Shown here piece after piece: positions 1-8,430 of a stretch of DNA of 64,000 bases. Origin of the DNA: Mycolicibacterium sp. (GTDB lineage Bacteria; Actinomycetota; Actinomycetes; Mycobacteriales; Mycobacteriaceae); the NCBI RefSeq assembly GCF_016462545.1, contig NZ_JAEMTA010000013.1, forward strand, positions 43,509 to 107,508, in the 5' to 3' direction. The position numbers and the translations under genes are program-made. The notes under the pieces were generated by a model. That model had not been told where the DNA came from, did not search any database, and was given only the letters and a program-made list of their open reading frames with translations. Position 1 is the first letter of the stretch. The number at the start of each line of letters is the position of its first letter.

Positions 1-1476
1 CGACTTCAGCGCTCCGGTCCGGTCGCCGACGATGGTGACCTCCGAGTCGTCGTCCCCGGCCCAATGCAGTTGGGTCAGTGGCCTGATGGCAATGAAGGTC
101 GCCCCCAATGCCTTCCACCTGGCGATGGCGTCGTCACCGAGGAGCGCACGCGGGTTGTTGTTCCACGCGAGGACCGCGAACCCGGGACCGAGTACGTCGT
201 CGAGCAGGACGTTCTGCTCGTCGCGTGTGTCGACGCGGGGTTGGATGAACAGCGTCCCGGTGGGAGAGGTGGCGGAGCGGGGCATCACGTGCTCGCCAAG
301 GTGCGCGATCGCGCCCTGCTCGTAGCGCGGCATCGGCTTGAAGCGCATCTCGAGGATGTACCGCTTGAGCGTCGGCACCACCGAGGCGGCCCGAATGATC
401 CTGTCCCGCAACCCCGCAACGGTGGCGTTGGTCGGCGAGATGACGCGTCCCACCATGGTCGACAGGTCGATCATGGCCCTGGCGTGCTTGCGACGCTCGA
501 CGTCATAGGTGTCGAGCAACCCATCGTCGGCCTCACCCTTGACCACGGCTGCCAACTTCCAACCGAGGTTGGCAGCATCGCGGATGCCGCTGTTGTAGCC
601 CTGGCCCTGCCACACCGGCATCAGATGGGCGGCGTCCCCGGCGAGGAGCATCCGACCCCTGCGGAACGCACTGGCGATGCGGGAGTGGTGGGTGTACACC
701 CGGTGCCGAATCACGTCGACGCGGTCTGGGTAGGGGACGAACGGGGCCAACATCCGGGCGATGAAGTCCGGCTTCTCGACCTGTTCGTCGGTCTCGTCCG
801 CGTGAATCATGAACTCGAAGCGCCGAATTCCGTGCGCAATCGAAATGGATGCGTAGGGCCGGGCCGGATCGGCGCCGACCTCGCTGTTGGGATGTCCGAG
901 CGGATCGGTCGCGAGGTCGATGACGAGCCATCGCGTCGCGGACGTGGTGCCCTCGAACGTCACCCCCATCAGGCGCCGCGTCGCGCTGCGCCCGCCGTCG
1001 CAACCCACGACGTAGCGAGCCGTGATTGGCATGGCCTCTCCGGCGATGGCGACCCGCACGCCATCACCGAACTCCTCGCACGACTCCATCGCGTGACCCC
1101 AGGCGACCTCGACACAGTCGAAGCGGTCCAGGCCGCGCAAGAGCTCGGCGTCGACCATTGGCTGGACGAAACCGTTGCGCTTCGGCCAGCCGAATCGTGC
1201 GTCGGGAGGCGCCATCTCGGCCAGCAGACGCCGGTTGGCGTCGTAGAACCGCAGGATCTGGTTGGGCACGGTGTGCGGTAGCACGTGGTCGACCACGCCG
1301 ATCGACTGGAACGTGCGCAGTGCCTCGTCGTCGAGCCCCACTCCTCGCGGGTAGTCGATCAGGCTGTCCCTCTCGTCGACGACGAGTGTGCTGACGCCCT
1401 GCATGCCAAGGACGTTCGCGAGGGTGAGCCCGACGGGACCGGCTCCGACGATCACGACGTCGACGTTTCCGATCAT
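1..1476 (-). CDS. FAD-dependent aromatic hydroxylase, MhpA-like (3' end outside window)
   Basis: Flavin monooxygenase of the 3-(3-hydroxyphenyl)propionate hydroxylase type, which adds a hydroxyl group to a phenolic ring using NAD(P)H and O2. The reading frame is open to the window edge: 492 codons are present and the family is usually about 550 residues, so roughly 60 are missing. Seen in the translation are the N-terminal Rossmann motif [10 protein letters not shown] (residues 10-19), a [10 protein letters not shown] motif near residue 160 and the FAD ribose motif GDAAHLMP near residue 280. The ATG overlaps the TGA of the upstream hydrolase (TGATG), so the two are translationally coupled. 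The substrate is inferred only from family; a steroid or other polycyclic phenol is possible because no extradiol dioxygenase gene lies beside it here. Confidence 0.87.
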   Translation of the reverse strand, partial: MIGNVDVVIVGAGPVGLTLANVLGMQGVSTLVVDERDSLIDYPRGVGLDDEALRTFQSIGVVDHVLPHTVPNQILRFYDANRRLLAEMAPPDARFGWPKRNGFVQPMVDAELLRGLDRFDCVEVAWGHAMESCEEFGDGVRVAIAGEAMPITARYVVGCDGGRSATRRLMGVTFEGTTSATRWLVIDLATDPLGHPNSEVGADPARPYASISIAHGIRRFEFMIHADETDEQVEKPDFIARMLAPFVPYPDRVDVIRHRVYTHHSRIASAFRRGRMLLAGDAAHLMPVWQGQGYNSGIRDAANLGWKLAAVVKGEADDGLLDTYDVERRKHARAMIDLSTMVGRVISPTNATVAGLRDRIIRAASVVPTLKRYILEMRFKPMPRYEQGAIAHLGEHVMPRSATSPTGTLFIQPRVDTRDEQNVLLDDVLGPGFAVLAWNNNPRALLGDDAIARWKALGATFIAIRPLTQLHWAGDDDSEVTIVGDRTGALKS

Positions 1477-2339
1477 CAGCGCCCCAGCAGGAAGTCGAGG
1501 TGCAGGGCGTTGAACGTCTTGGCGTCCTCGTACTGCGGCCAGTGACCGCAACCGGGCATCACCTCGAACCGGGCGCCGGGAATCATCGAGGCGATCCGGC
1601 TGCCCTCGCTGACGTCGGCGGTCGGGTCGTCGCTGGTCCACAGCACCAGGGTCGGCGCCGTGATGGCACCGTATTCGCTGGGCCCGAGGAGGTTTCGCGC
1701 TCTGATCTCGGGATTCTGCAAAGCCATGATGTCGCTCATCGCCGCCACGAAACCGGGCTGCCGGTAGACGCGCTGGCGGCTGGCCACGATGTCGTCGTAG
1801 TCCTTGCTCTTGTCGGCCATCAACCACTTGATCCTGGCCGCAACGGTGTCCCACGAGGGGTTCTCGGCCGCTGCCATCGACAGTGCGATGATGCGCTTCA
1901 TCACCTCGGGGTCCGCCTGCGAACCACCCGCGGTGTTGAGCACGAGGCGATCGATGCGGTCCGGATGGTCGGAGGCGGCGCGCGCCGCCACCCAGCCTCC
2001 GAGCGATTCACCGGAGAGGTGGACGCGCTCGACCCCGATGGCGTCGAGGACCGCCAGCAGATGATCGACATAGTGAGCCACCTCGAGGGGGTGGCCCGGC
2101 TTGTCGGTGTAGCCGTGCCCGAGCATGTCGATCGACCAGGTCGAGAAGTGCTCGGCGTGCGCTTCGAGATTGCGGACGTAGGCCTCGGCATGCCCGCCGG
2201 AACCGTGCAACAGCACCAGCGTCGGCCTGTCCGTGTCACCGGCATGCAGATAGCGCGTACGGATTCCGTCGGCGTCGAGAAAGCCCTGCGAGAACGCGAC
2301 GCCCTGGAGGTCACTCCAGACGCTCTCGAACTCGGTCAT
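1476..2339 (-). CDS. alpha/beta-hydrolase, meta-cleavage product hydrolase-like
   Basis: A 287-residue alpha/beta-hydrolase resembling MhpC/HsaD C-C bond hydrolases that split ring-fission products. Seen: oxyanion segment LLHGSGG (about 43-49), nucleophile elbow GESLGG with Ser112, an Asp in LWTSDD and a C-terminal CGHWPQ with the catalytic His. I start at 2339 because GAGAGGGG lies just upstream; an ATG at 2369 would add ten residues but has no ribosome site. It is the first gene of an operon with the MhpA-like hydroxylase. A GAGAAT-type operator lies 22 bases upstream and an IclR-type operator further on. The exact substrate is not known. Confidence 0.85.
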   Translation of the reverse strand: MTEFESVWSDLQGVAFSQGFLDADGIRTRYLHAGDTDRPTLVLLHGSGGHAEAYVRNLEAHAEHFSTWSIDMLGHGYTDKPGHPLEVAHYVDHLLAVLDAIGVERVHLSGESLGGWVAARAASDHPDRIDRLVLNTAGGSQADPEVMKRIIALSMAAAENPSWDTVAARIKWLMADKSKDYDDIVASRQRVYRQPGFVAAMSDIMALQNPEIRARNLLGPSEYGAITAPTLVLWTSDDPTADVSEGSRIASMIPGARFEVMPGCGHWPQYEDAKTFNALHLDFLLGR

Positions 2340-2361
2340 TCGGCCCCTCTCGCCTGCTGGC

Positions 2362-2376
2362 GGAAACAAGATTCTC
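2362..2376 (-). promoter_or_regulatory. GAGAAT-type operator upstream of the hydrolase operon
   Basis: Read on the minus strand the bases are GAGAATCTTGTTTCC, matching the GAGAAT-N3-RTTNCC form of the motif repeated before other units of this region (5716, 7378, 8380, 14243-14278, 18683, 18821). It sits 22 bases before the hydrolase ATG. It is one of the weaker copies because the right half departs from GAGAAT. Confidence 0.5.
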
Positions 2377-2392
2377 TTTTATTGCAATCAAT

Positions 2393-2419
2393 GTGTGCTA
2401 ATATCGCACACCTATGTGC
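2393..2419. promoter_or_regulatory. Probable IclR operator with three alternating half-sites
   Basis: GTGTGC (2393-2398), seven bases, GCACAC (2406-2411), then TGTGC (2415-2419) form overlapping inverted repeats in the divergent gap between the hydrolase operon and the IclR gene. IclR proteins commonly bind such repeats next to their own gene. That this IclR protein binds here is inferred from position. Confidence 0.6.
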
Positions 2420-2445
2420 ACTATCCATAGAGCATCACTCTCGCG

Positions 2446-3153
2446 ATGACGTCTGTCAAGGAGCCGGCGCCGGCCACCGACAAGCTCGCCGCCGGATCTC
2501 AGACCCTGGCCAGGGGCCTGTCGGCGCTGCAGGCCGTGGCGAGCGCGCCCTCGGGAATGACTGCGCAACAGGTCGCCGATCACGTCGGCGTGCACCGCAC
2601 GATCGCCTACCGACTTCTCTCGACGCTGACGCAGAACCGCTACCTGGTGAAGGGCGACGACGGGCGATACCGGCCCGCGGCGATGCTGGCCGTGCTCGGC
2701 GCATCGTTCGACAACAACCTGCGATCGCTGAGCGTGCCAACCCTGCGCACCCTGGCCGACGACCTCGGCACGACGGTGTCGTTGCTCGTCGCCGAGGGTG
2801 AGCAACAGGTGGCGATCGCCGTCATCGTGCCGACGTTGGTGTTCTACCAACTGTCGTTCCACGAGGGCAGCCGTCATCCCCTCGACCGCGGTGCCGCCGG
2901 CATTGCGCTACTGGCCAGCATGCCGCCTCGTCCGGGCGAACGGGACCTGGTGCCGTTGACTCGCGAACGGGGTTGGGTGATGACCCACGGCGAGATCGAA
3001 CCGGACACCTACGGACTCGCGGTGCCGGTCAAGCGCAGGCCACCGTCACCACCCACCTGCATCAACCTGATCTCGCACCGCGAGGACGCGCTGACCGGTG
3101 GACGGGAGGCGGTCATCACGGCCGCCCACGAGCTGTCACGAATTCTGGGCTGA
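2446..3153 (+). CDS. IclR-family transcriptional regulator
   Basis: A 235-residue regulator with an N-terminal winged helix (about residues 23-85; ARGLSALQAVAS leads into the recognition part AQQVADHVGVHRTIAYRLL) and a C-terminal ligand-binding domain. It is somewhat short for IclR proteins (about 250-280), mostly in the effector domain. It is divergent from the MhpA-like/hydrolase operon and just upstream of a KstD-like flavoprotein, so one or both are its likely targets. A repeated GTGTGC/GCACAC operator lies 27-53 bases before its ATG. No clear Shine-Dalgarno sequence precedes the ATG. Confidence 0.85.
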   Translation: MTSVKEPAPATDKLAAGSQTLARGLSALQAVASAPSGMTAQQVADHVGVHRTIAYRLLSTLTQNRYLVKGDDGRYRPAAMLAVLGASFDNNLRSLSVPTLRTLADDLGTTVSLLVAEGEQQVAIAVIVPTLVFYQLSFHEGSRHPLDRGAAGIALLASMPPRPGERDLVPLTRERGWVMTHGEIEPDTYGLAVPVKRRPPSPPTCINLISHREDALTGGREAVITAAHELSRILG

Positions 3154-3166
3154 GAGGTAGCGGACT

Positions 3167-4774
3167 GTGTCGGTGAGTACGAACTGGGACCTCGATGTCG
3201 ACGTCGTCGTGCTCGGCACTGGTGGCGCCGGATTGACGGCGGCGCTCACCGCCGCCGTGGGTGGCGCGTCGGTAGCGGTCTACGACAAGGCTCGGACGGT
3301 CGGCGGTACGACCGCCGTGTCCGGCGGCATCGTGTGGATTCCGGCGCACCAACGCTCCCCCGACGGCGAACTGACCGTCGAGGACGCCATGCGCTACCTC
3401 GAGGCGCAGTCCCTCGGGGCAATGGACACCGAACTCGTCGAGACCTTCGTGCGCACCGGCCCGGAGATGCTCGACTTCGTCGAGAAGCACAGCGAGCTCC
3501 AATTCGAGGTCGCCGCAGGCTTCCCCGACTACAAGCCCGAGCTTCCCGGTGGGCGGCCCTCGGGCGGTAGATCACTGAACGCCAGGCCGTTCGACCTCGC
3601 GCGGCTTGGCCCCTGGAGCGACCGCATCACCTCATTCCCCGTCGACTTCAGCAACGTCGGACTGGACGCCGAGACCCGCGCCAGGATCCATGCGTCGGTC
3701 GACGAGTCCCTGATCGACCCGTGCGTGGCGGGTACCGCGTTGATCGCCGGGTTGCTCAAGGGTCTGCTGGACCTCGGCGTCGTGCCGACCACGGACGCCA
3801 GGGCGCGCGAGCTCATCGCGTTCGACGGAAGGATCACCGGAGTCCGAATCAGCATCGCCGGCATGGACATTCGGGTCCGCGCCCGCCACGGCGTGGTGCT
3901 CGGCACCGGCGGATTCGAATGGGACCCGACGTTGGTGGACGCCTACCTGCGCGGCCCGATGCACGGCCCGGTGTCGCCGCCGAACAACACCGGCGACGGT
4001 CTACGCATGGCGATGGCTCACGGCGCCGACCTCGCCAACATGGGAGAGGCGTGGTGGGTGCCGATCGTGCAGCTCCCCGGTGACACCATCGACGGACATC
4101 AGCGCAGCCGCAGCGTCCGCCTCGAGCGCACGCGCCCACGCAGCATCATCGTCAACCGGGCGGGCAGGCGATTCCTCAACGAGGCCGGCGAATACAACTC
4201 GATGGCGGGTCCGTTCCACCACCTCGACCCCCGGCACGGCTACCTCAACGATCCCGCGTGGATCGTCTTCGACTCCCTGCATCTGAAGAAGTACGGCTTC
4301 CTCGGCGTCGAACCGGACGGGGCGGCGCCCGATTGGTACTGCACGTCAGCGGACCTCGACGAGCTCGGCCGCAAGACGGGCATCGACCCCGACCGGTTGG
4401 CCCGCACGATCGAGGCGTGGAACCACAACGTCCAAGCCGAGATCGACCCCGACTTCGGCCGTGGCTCAAGCGCTTACGACGGCTATTGGGGCGATCCCGA
4501 GGCCGCGACAAGTGCGCTGCAGACGCTCGGGCCGATCGACACCGCACCGTACTACGCGGTGCCGGTCACCATCGGGGCCATGGGCACCAAGGGTGGTCCT
4601 CGGACGGATGCCGACGGCCGCGTGCTGCACGTCAGCGGCGAGCCGATTCCCGGTCTCTACGCCGCGGGCAACGCGATGGCGGGCGTCACGGGTAAGGCCT
4701 ATGGGGGCGCAGGCGGAACGCTGGGCCCTGCAATGGTATTCGGCTACCGAGCCGGAAGGGCCCTGACGTCCTGA
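3167..4774 (+). CDS. KstD-like FAD-binding dehydrogenase
   Basis: A 535-residue flavoprotein of the fumarate reductase/3-ketosteroid delta1-dehydrogenase superfamily. Seen: FAD motif GTGGAG (17-22), the VGGTTAVSGG flavin loop, and the C-terminal GLYAAGNAMAGV ... AYGGAGGTLGPAM segment, in which a Tyr and Gly fall where KstD enzymes have catalytic residues. It probably introduces a double bond into a cyclic ketone or similar ring; steroid activity is not proven. The GTG start has GAGAGG upstream and lies 13 bases after the IclR stop, so the two are probably cotranscribed. It is convergent with the enoyl-CoA hydratase gene. Confidence 0.82.
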   Translation: MSVSTNWDLDVDVVVLGTGGAGLTAALTAAVGGASVAVYDKARTVGGTTAVSGGIVWIPAHQRSPDGELTVEDAMRYLEAQSLGAMDTELVETFVRTGPEMLDFVEKHSELQFEVAAGFPDYKPELPGGRPSGGRSLNARPFDLARLGPWSDRITSFPVDFSNVGLDAETRARIHASVDESLIDPCVAGTALIAGLLKGLLDLGVVPTTDARARELIAFDGRITGVRISIAGMDIRVRARHGVVLGTGGFEWDPTLVDAYLRGPMHGPVSPPNNTGDGLRMAMAHGADLANMGEAWWVPIVQLPGDTIDGHQRSRSVRLERTRPRSIIVNRAGRRFLNEAGEYNSMAGPFHHLDPRHGYLNDPAWIVFDSLHLKKYGFLGVEPDGAAPDWYCTSADLDELGRKTGIDPDRLARTIEAWNHNVQAEIDPDFGRGSSAYDGYWGDPEAATSALQTLGPIDTAPYYAVPVTIGAMGTKGGPRTDADGRVLHVSGEPIPGLYAAGNAMAGVTGKAYGGAGGTLGPAMVFGYRAGRALTS

Positions 4775-4786
4775 TCCGTCGGTTGC

Positions 4787-5695
4787 CTAGTCGTCGGCCC
4801 TGACCTTGTCCTTCAGCGAGGGCACCACCGGCGGCGCCTCCCGCCAATTGGGAACGCCGTCGCTCTCGTTGGCGACGGGGAAACCACCGCCGTGCACCTG
4901 CGACCAATGGCTGTGGTTGAGCTGGTGCATCGTGAAGCACGCGTTGAGGGAATTGTAGAAGCCCTGGTTGTCCTGGGTCTGGTTGACCGACTCCTTGATC
5001 AGCAGGGCCGCCATCGTGGGTACCTTCGCGATGCGACGCGCGAACTCCAGAGTCCTGTCCGACAGCTCGTCGACGGGAAAGACCTTCGACACCATGCCGA
5101 GTTGGTACGCCTCGTCGACCGACAGGGTGTCACCGGTGAGCATCAGCTCCTTGGTCTTGCGGGCGCCGAATTCCCAAGGGTGGGCGAAGTATTCGACGCC
5201 GCACATCCCGAGCCGGGTGCCGACGACGTCGGCGAACCGCGTGTTGTCCGCAGCCACGATCAAATCGCAGGACCACATCAGCATGAGCGCCGCGGCGTAG
5301 ACGTCACCGTGCACCTGCGCGACGGTGATCTTGCGGAGGTTGCGCCACCGCAGCGTGTTCTGGAAGAAGTGATGCCACTCCTGAAGCATCAGCTTCTCGG
5401 CGGCCTCGCGCGTCGCACCGTTCTCGCTGAAGCTCGGATGCTGGTCCGGGCCGGGCTGGTACTCCTGCATCATCGCCTTGGAGCCCAGGTCGTGGCCGGA
5501 GGAGAACATCGGACCGTTCCCGCCGAGGATGACGACGCGGACGGTGTCGTCGGCCTCGGCCTTCAGGAATGCATCACCCAGTTCGACCAGCAGACCGCGC
5601 TGTTGGGCGTTGCGCTGGTCCGGTCGGTTGAGCATGATCCGGGCAATGGTGCCCTCGTCGAGGGTCTCGTACGTCACATAGCGGTAGTCGGCCAT
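4787..5695 (-). CDS. Enoyl-CoA hydratase/isomerase family protein
   Basis: A 302-residue crotonase-fold protein that would hydrate or isomerise an enoyl-CoA. Seen: the HDLGS oxyanion segment, a second segment QVHGDVYAAAL, and a long C-terminal extension. The usual catalytic Glu context is not obvious, so chemistry other than simple hydration is possible. I start at ATG 5695 because a TAGAGT -10 element ends seven bases before it, the arrangement of a leaderless mycobacterial mRNA; an ATG at 5713 abuts the operator and has no ribosome site. A GAGAAT-type operator lies 21 bases upstream. The thiolase gene ends just beyond that operator, so this gene has its own promoter. Confidence 0.87.
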   Translation of the reverse strand: MADYRYVTYETLDEGTIARIMLNRPDQRNAQQRGLLVELGDAFLKAEADDTVRVVILGGNGPMFSSGHDLGSKAMMQEYQPGPDQHPSFSENGATREAAEKLMLQEWHHFFQNTLRWRNLRKITVAQVHGDVYAAALMLMWSCDLIVAADNTRFADVVGTRLGMCGVEYFAHPWEFGARKTKELMLTGDTLSVDEAYQLGMVSKVFPVDELSDRTLEFARRIAKVPTMAALLIKESVNQTQDNQGFYNSLNACFTMHQLNHSHWSQVHGGGFPVANESDGVPNWREAPPVVPSLKDKVRADD

Positions 5696-5715
5696 CTTTC
5701 GGACTCTATTCATTC

Positions 5716-5730
5716 GAGAATGCCATTACC
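5716..5730. promoter_or_regulatory. GAGAAT-type operator before the enoyl-CoA hydratase
   Basis: GAGAATGCCATTACC on the plus strand (GGTAATGGCATTCTC towards the gene). It lies between the thiolase stop and the hydratase start, just upstream of a TAGAGT -10 element. It matches the copies at 7378 and 18683 closely. Confidence 0.7.
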
Positions 5731-5742
5731 GCAGGGGGTGGG

Positions 5743-6888
5743 TTACAGCGACAGAATGGTCGCCGACGCGGTGCCCGGCGCCCCGTAGACCTGGGCCAGG
5801 CCGACCCTCGGGTTACCGGGCACCTGACGTTCACCGGCTTCCCCGCGAAGCTGACGGACCAACTCGTGCATCTGACGCAGACCCGATGCGCCGATCGGCT
5901 CGCCGTTGGCGATCAGGCCGCCGTCGGTGTTCACCGGAAGCGATCCACCGATCTCGGTGGCGCCGTCGGCGATCAGCTTCTCTTGATCACCGTCAGCGCA
6001 CAGCCCGGTCTCGGCCATGTGAATCACCTCCGCGCCGGCGTCGGTGTCCTGCAACTGCGCAATGTCGACGTCCTCGGGTCCGATCCCCGCGGCCTCGTAT
6101 GCAGCCTTCGCCGCATACACCGTGGGCGAGGTGTCCACCTCCAGCGGCGCCGACGTGGCATGCACCTCGTAGGCACCGAAGCGCCGCGTCCGAATCTCGC
6201 TGGCCCGCACGAACACCGGGGTCTTGGTGTACTGGTGAGCCAGGTCGCCTCGGCACATGATCACCGCGGCGGCGCCCTCATCGGGTGCGCAGAACATGAA
6301 CTGCCGCAACGGGTAGTTCAGCACCGGCGATGCCATGATGTCCTCGACCGAGATCTCCTTGCGACGGAACGCATTCGGATTGAGGATGCCATTACGAAAA
6401 TTCTTGTTGGCCACCCTCGCCAACGTCTCCTGGGAGATGCCGTGCTCATGCAGGTAGTGATTGGCCTTCATGCCGAAGAACTTGGTGGTGACGAACTGAC
6501 CGTTCTCGGCGTACCACTGCGGCAGCGCAAGCTTGGCGGGGTCGTCGGTGAAGGCGCCGCGCGGATGCTTGTCCAACCCGACCGCGATGCCGATGTCGTA
6601 CTTGCCGAGGCGGATGGTGTCGGCGGTCTGCTGGATGGCGCTCGCCGACGTCGCACATGCGTTGAAGACGTTGGTGAAGGTGATGCCCGTGAGCCCGACG
6701 AGGCGGGTCACCGAGTCGGGATTGGACACCTCGTAGCTGCCACCGAAGCCGAATTGAACGTCACCCCATTCGATTCCGGCGTCGACGAGGGCCGACTGAA
6801 TGGCCTCGGCGCCCATCTGCACCGCAGACTTGTCGAAGCGTCCGAACGGGTGAATGCCAACACCGATGATGGCTACGTCATTGGTCAT
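5743..6888 (-). CDS. Lipid-transfer-type thiolase, probable aldolase subunit
   Basis: A 381-residue SCP-x/Ltp thiolase-fold protein. Seen: the nucleophile region NACATSASA with Cys78 and a C-terminal NGEPIGASG where true thiolases have GHPxG. That His-to-Glu change fits a non-thiolytic enzyme. It follows a DUF35 zinc-ribbon/OB protein by 14 bases; in steroid side-chain degradation, Ltp2-type thiolases combine with a DUF35 domain to form a retro-aldolase that removes a two- or three-carbon CoA ester. By analogy this pair probably cleaves a beta-hydroxyacyl-CoA. The operon is driven from the operator at 7378. Confidence 0.85.
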   Translation of the reverse strand: MTNDVAIIGVGIHPFGRFDKSAVQMGAEAIQSALVDAGIEWGDVQFGFGGSYEVSNPDSVTRLVGLTGITFTNVFNACATSASAIQQTADTIRLGKYDIGIAVGLDKHPRGAFTDDPAKLALPQWYAENGQFVTTKFFGMKANHYLHEHGISQETLARVANKNFRNGILNPNAFRRKEISVEDIMASPVLNYPLRQFMFCAPDEGAAAVIMCRGDLAHQYTKTPVFVRASEIRTRRFGAYEVHATSAPLEVDTSPTVYAAKAAYEAAGIGPEDVDIAQLQDTDAGAEVIHMAETGLCADGDQEKLIADGATEIGGSLPVNTDGGLIANGEPIGASGLRQMHELVRQLRGEAGERQVPGNPRVGLAQVYGAPGTASATILSL

Positions 6889-6902
6889 GGGGGAACTCCT
6901 GT

Positions 6903-7316
6903 TCAGACCGGCTGGAAGGCGAAGGTGACGATCTCGTTGCCGTCGGCATCGGTCGCGAACGGAATCATGGTCAGCTCGACCTCCATGCCGAACGTCAGCT
7001 TCTCCGGATCGTTCTCGGTCAGCCGACCTTCGACGCGTACGACGTCACCGAGTTGCACCAGACCCATGCCGAACGGCACGAAGTCCTTGCCGGCCGGGCC
7101 GATGTAGGGCGCACCGGGCGGGAATCCCTGCGTGGTCCATGCGATCACGGTGCCCCGCCGCGGCAGCAGCACGTCGCTCGTGTCGGCCTTGCTGCACTTG
7201 GGGCAGTGCGACTGACGCGGGAACACGGTCGCTCCGCATGCCCCGCACCCACTGCCGATCAGCTGTGGATTCTCCTCCGGCCACGTCGAGATGCTGGGAT
7301 CTATCGCCTTCTGCAC
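6903..7316 (-). CDS. DUF35 OB-fold/zinc-ribbon protein, aldolase partner
   Basis: A 137-residue protein with a rubredoxin-like zinc ribbon (CGACG near residues 24-28 and CPKC near 38-41) followed by an OB-fold acyl-CoA-binding domain. Proteins of this family bind lipid-transfer thiolases and are required for their aldolase activity. The GTG start is preceded by AGGAGG four bases upstream. It is the first gene of the unit with the thiolase, which follows after 14 bases. A GAGAAT-type operator lies 62 bases upstream. Confidence 0.87.
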   Translation of the reverse strand: MQKAIDPSISTWPEENPQLIGSGCGACGATVFPRQSHCPKCSKADTSDVLLPRRGTVIAWTTQGFPPGAPYIGPAGKDFVPFGMGLVQLGDVVRVEGRLTENDPEKLTFGMEVELTMIPFATDADGNEIVTFAFQPV

Positions 7317-7377
7317 GAGGCCTCCTGAGCAGCGAAGAATACGTTGGCGAAATCGTACAACATGCTTTCTCTAAAAC

Positions 7378-7392
7378 GGTAACCCCATTCTC
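7378..7392 (-). promoter_or_regulatory. GAGAAT-type operator before the DUF35-thiolase operon
   Basis: On the minus strand GAGAATGGGGTTACC, nearly the same as the copies at 5716 and 18683. It overlaps the stop codon of meaB, so the control element of the downstream operon is built into the end of the preceding gene. Confidence 0.65.
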
Positions 7393-8275
7393 ATAAGGGT
7401 TCGGGAGCGTCGCCCACGCCCTCCAGCAGCGATGTCGCGGCCGTGTACACGTCGAGTTGTCCCTCCGCGATCGCGGCGGCCAACCCGTCGAGACCGGGGT
7501 GCGCGCGTAGCGCGCTCTGAGCCAGCGACAGCACCTGTGCGCGGGCTCGGGCCACCCGGCGCTCGGGACTGTCGGTGCGGAGGTGGACGTCGATGGCCTC
7601 CACGAGTTCGGCGATGCCCTCGTCCCGGGCGGCCACGATCTTCAGGATCGGCGCATCGGTCTCGGCGTGCAGGTCGCGCGCCGTCTGATCAGCTCCGTCG
7701 CGGTCGGCCTTGTTGATGACCACGATGTCGGCCACCTCGAGCAGACCGGCCTTCGCCGCCTGAATTGCGTCGCCCGCACCGGGATTGAGCACGACGACAG
7801 TCGGGTCGGCCACCGCCGCGATCTCGATCTCGGACTGGCCCACGCCAACTGTCTCGATGAGGATCACGTCATACGACAGGGCGGCCAGCACGTGGATGGC
7901 CGCTGGCACGCCCTCCGCCAGGCCGCCGAGATGACCCCGTGTCGCGACCGAACGGATGAGGACGTCGGAATCGTTGATGTGGGCGGCCATTCGAATGCGA
8001 TCACCGAGGAGTGCGCCGCCGCTGTACGGCGAGGACGGATCGACGGCGAGCACCGCCACGCGCTTGCCCTGCCCGCGGTATGCGGAGACCAAGACGGCGA
8101 TGGTCGTCGACTTTCCCGCTCCCGGCGGGCCGGTGATGCCGATGACCCGCACCCGGTCGTTGCCGACCACGGCCAACACCTCGTCGCGCCTGGTGCTCTC
8201 GACCAGGCTCAGCAGCCGACCGGCCGCCCGGGTGGACCCGCTGCGCGCCGCGGCGACGAGTTCTTCGATGGTCAT
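7391..8275 (-). CDS. meaB: MeaB/ArgK-type GTPase, chaperone of a B12-dependent mutase
   Basis: A 294-residue G3E-family GTPase. Seen: P-loop GPPGAGKS (49-56), the ETVGVGQSE segment typical of MeaB, and NKAD for guanine recognition. MeaB proteins load and protect adenosylcobalamin-dependent acyl-CoA mutases. No mutase is adjacent; the likely client is the two-subunit mutase at 16.6-18.7 kb, which carries the same operator type. The gene is divergent from the SDR at 8431 across the perfect operator at 8380. It is clearly separate from any methylmalonyl-CoA mutase operon, so a dedicated role for this region's mutase is likely. Confidence 0.9.
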   Translation of the reverse strand: MTIEELVAAARSGSTRAAGRLLSLVESTRRDEVLAVVGNDRVRVIGITGPPGAGKSTTIAVLVSAYRGQGKRVAVLAVDPSSPYSGGALLGDRIRMAAHINDSDVLIRSVATRGHLGGLAEGVPAAIHVLAALSYDVILIETVGVGQSEIEIAAVADPTVVVLNPGAGDAIQAAKAGLLEVADIVVINKADRDGADQTARDLHAETDAPILKIVAARDEGIAELVEAIDVHLRTDSPERRVARARAQVLSLAQSALRAHPGLDGLAAAIAEGQLDVYTAATSLLEGVGDAPEPL

Positions 8276-8379
8276 CAGATGGGCCGAGCCTACGGGGCCT
8301 GCTCCGCCGTCGATGCCAAGACCGCGGTCGCATCGACGACGGCGTCACACATGAATGCTTCCCACTTTCGACCCGGTAT

Positions 8380-8394
8380 GAGAATGTTATTCTC
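8380..8394. promoter_or_regulatory. Perfect GAGAAT palindromic operator
   Basis: GAGAATGTTATTCTC is a perfect inverted repeat (GAGAAT, three bases, ATTCTC) in the divergent gap between meaB and the SDR at 8431. It contains TATTCT, which could itself serve as the SDR -10 element, so a bound protein would block transcription. It serves as the reference sequence for the motif. Confidence 0.8.
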
Positions 8395-8430
8395 TCAGTT
8401 GGAGAGCCATAGTTGCAAGAAGGGGATCAC

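Noticed and set aside
64..1281. Long plus-strand frame of 405 codons
   Set aside because: It is antisense to the MhpA-like gene, whose minus-strand frame has clear FAD motifs and runs off the window edge. The plus frame has repetitive Arg/Gly/His composition and no domain.
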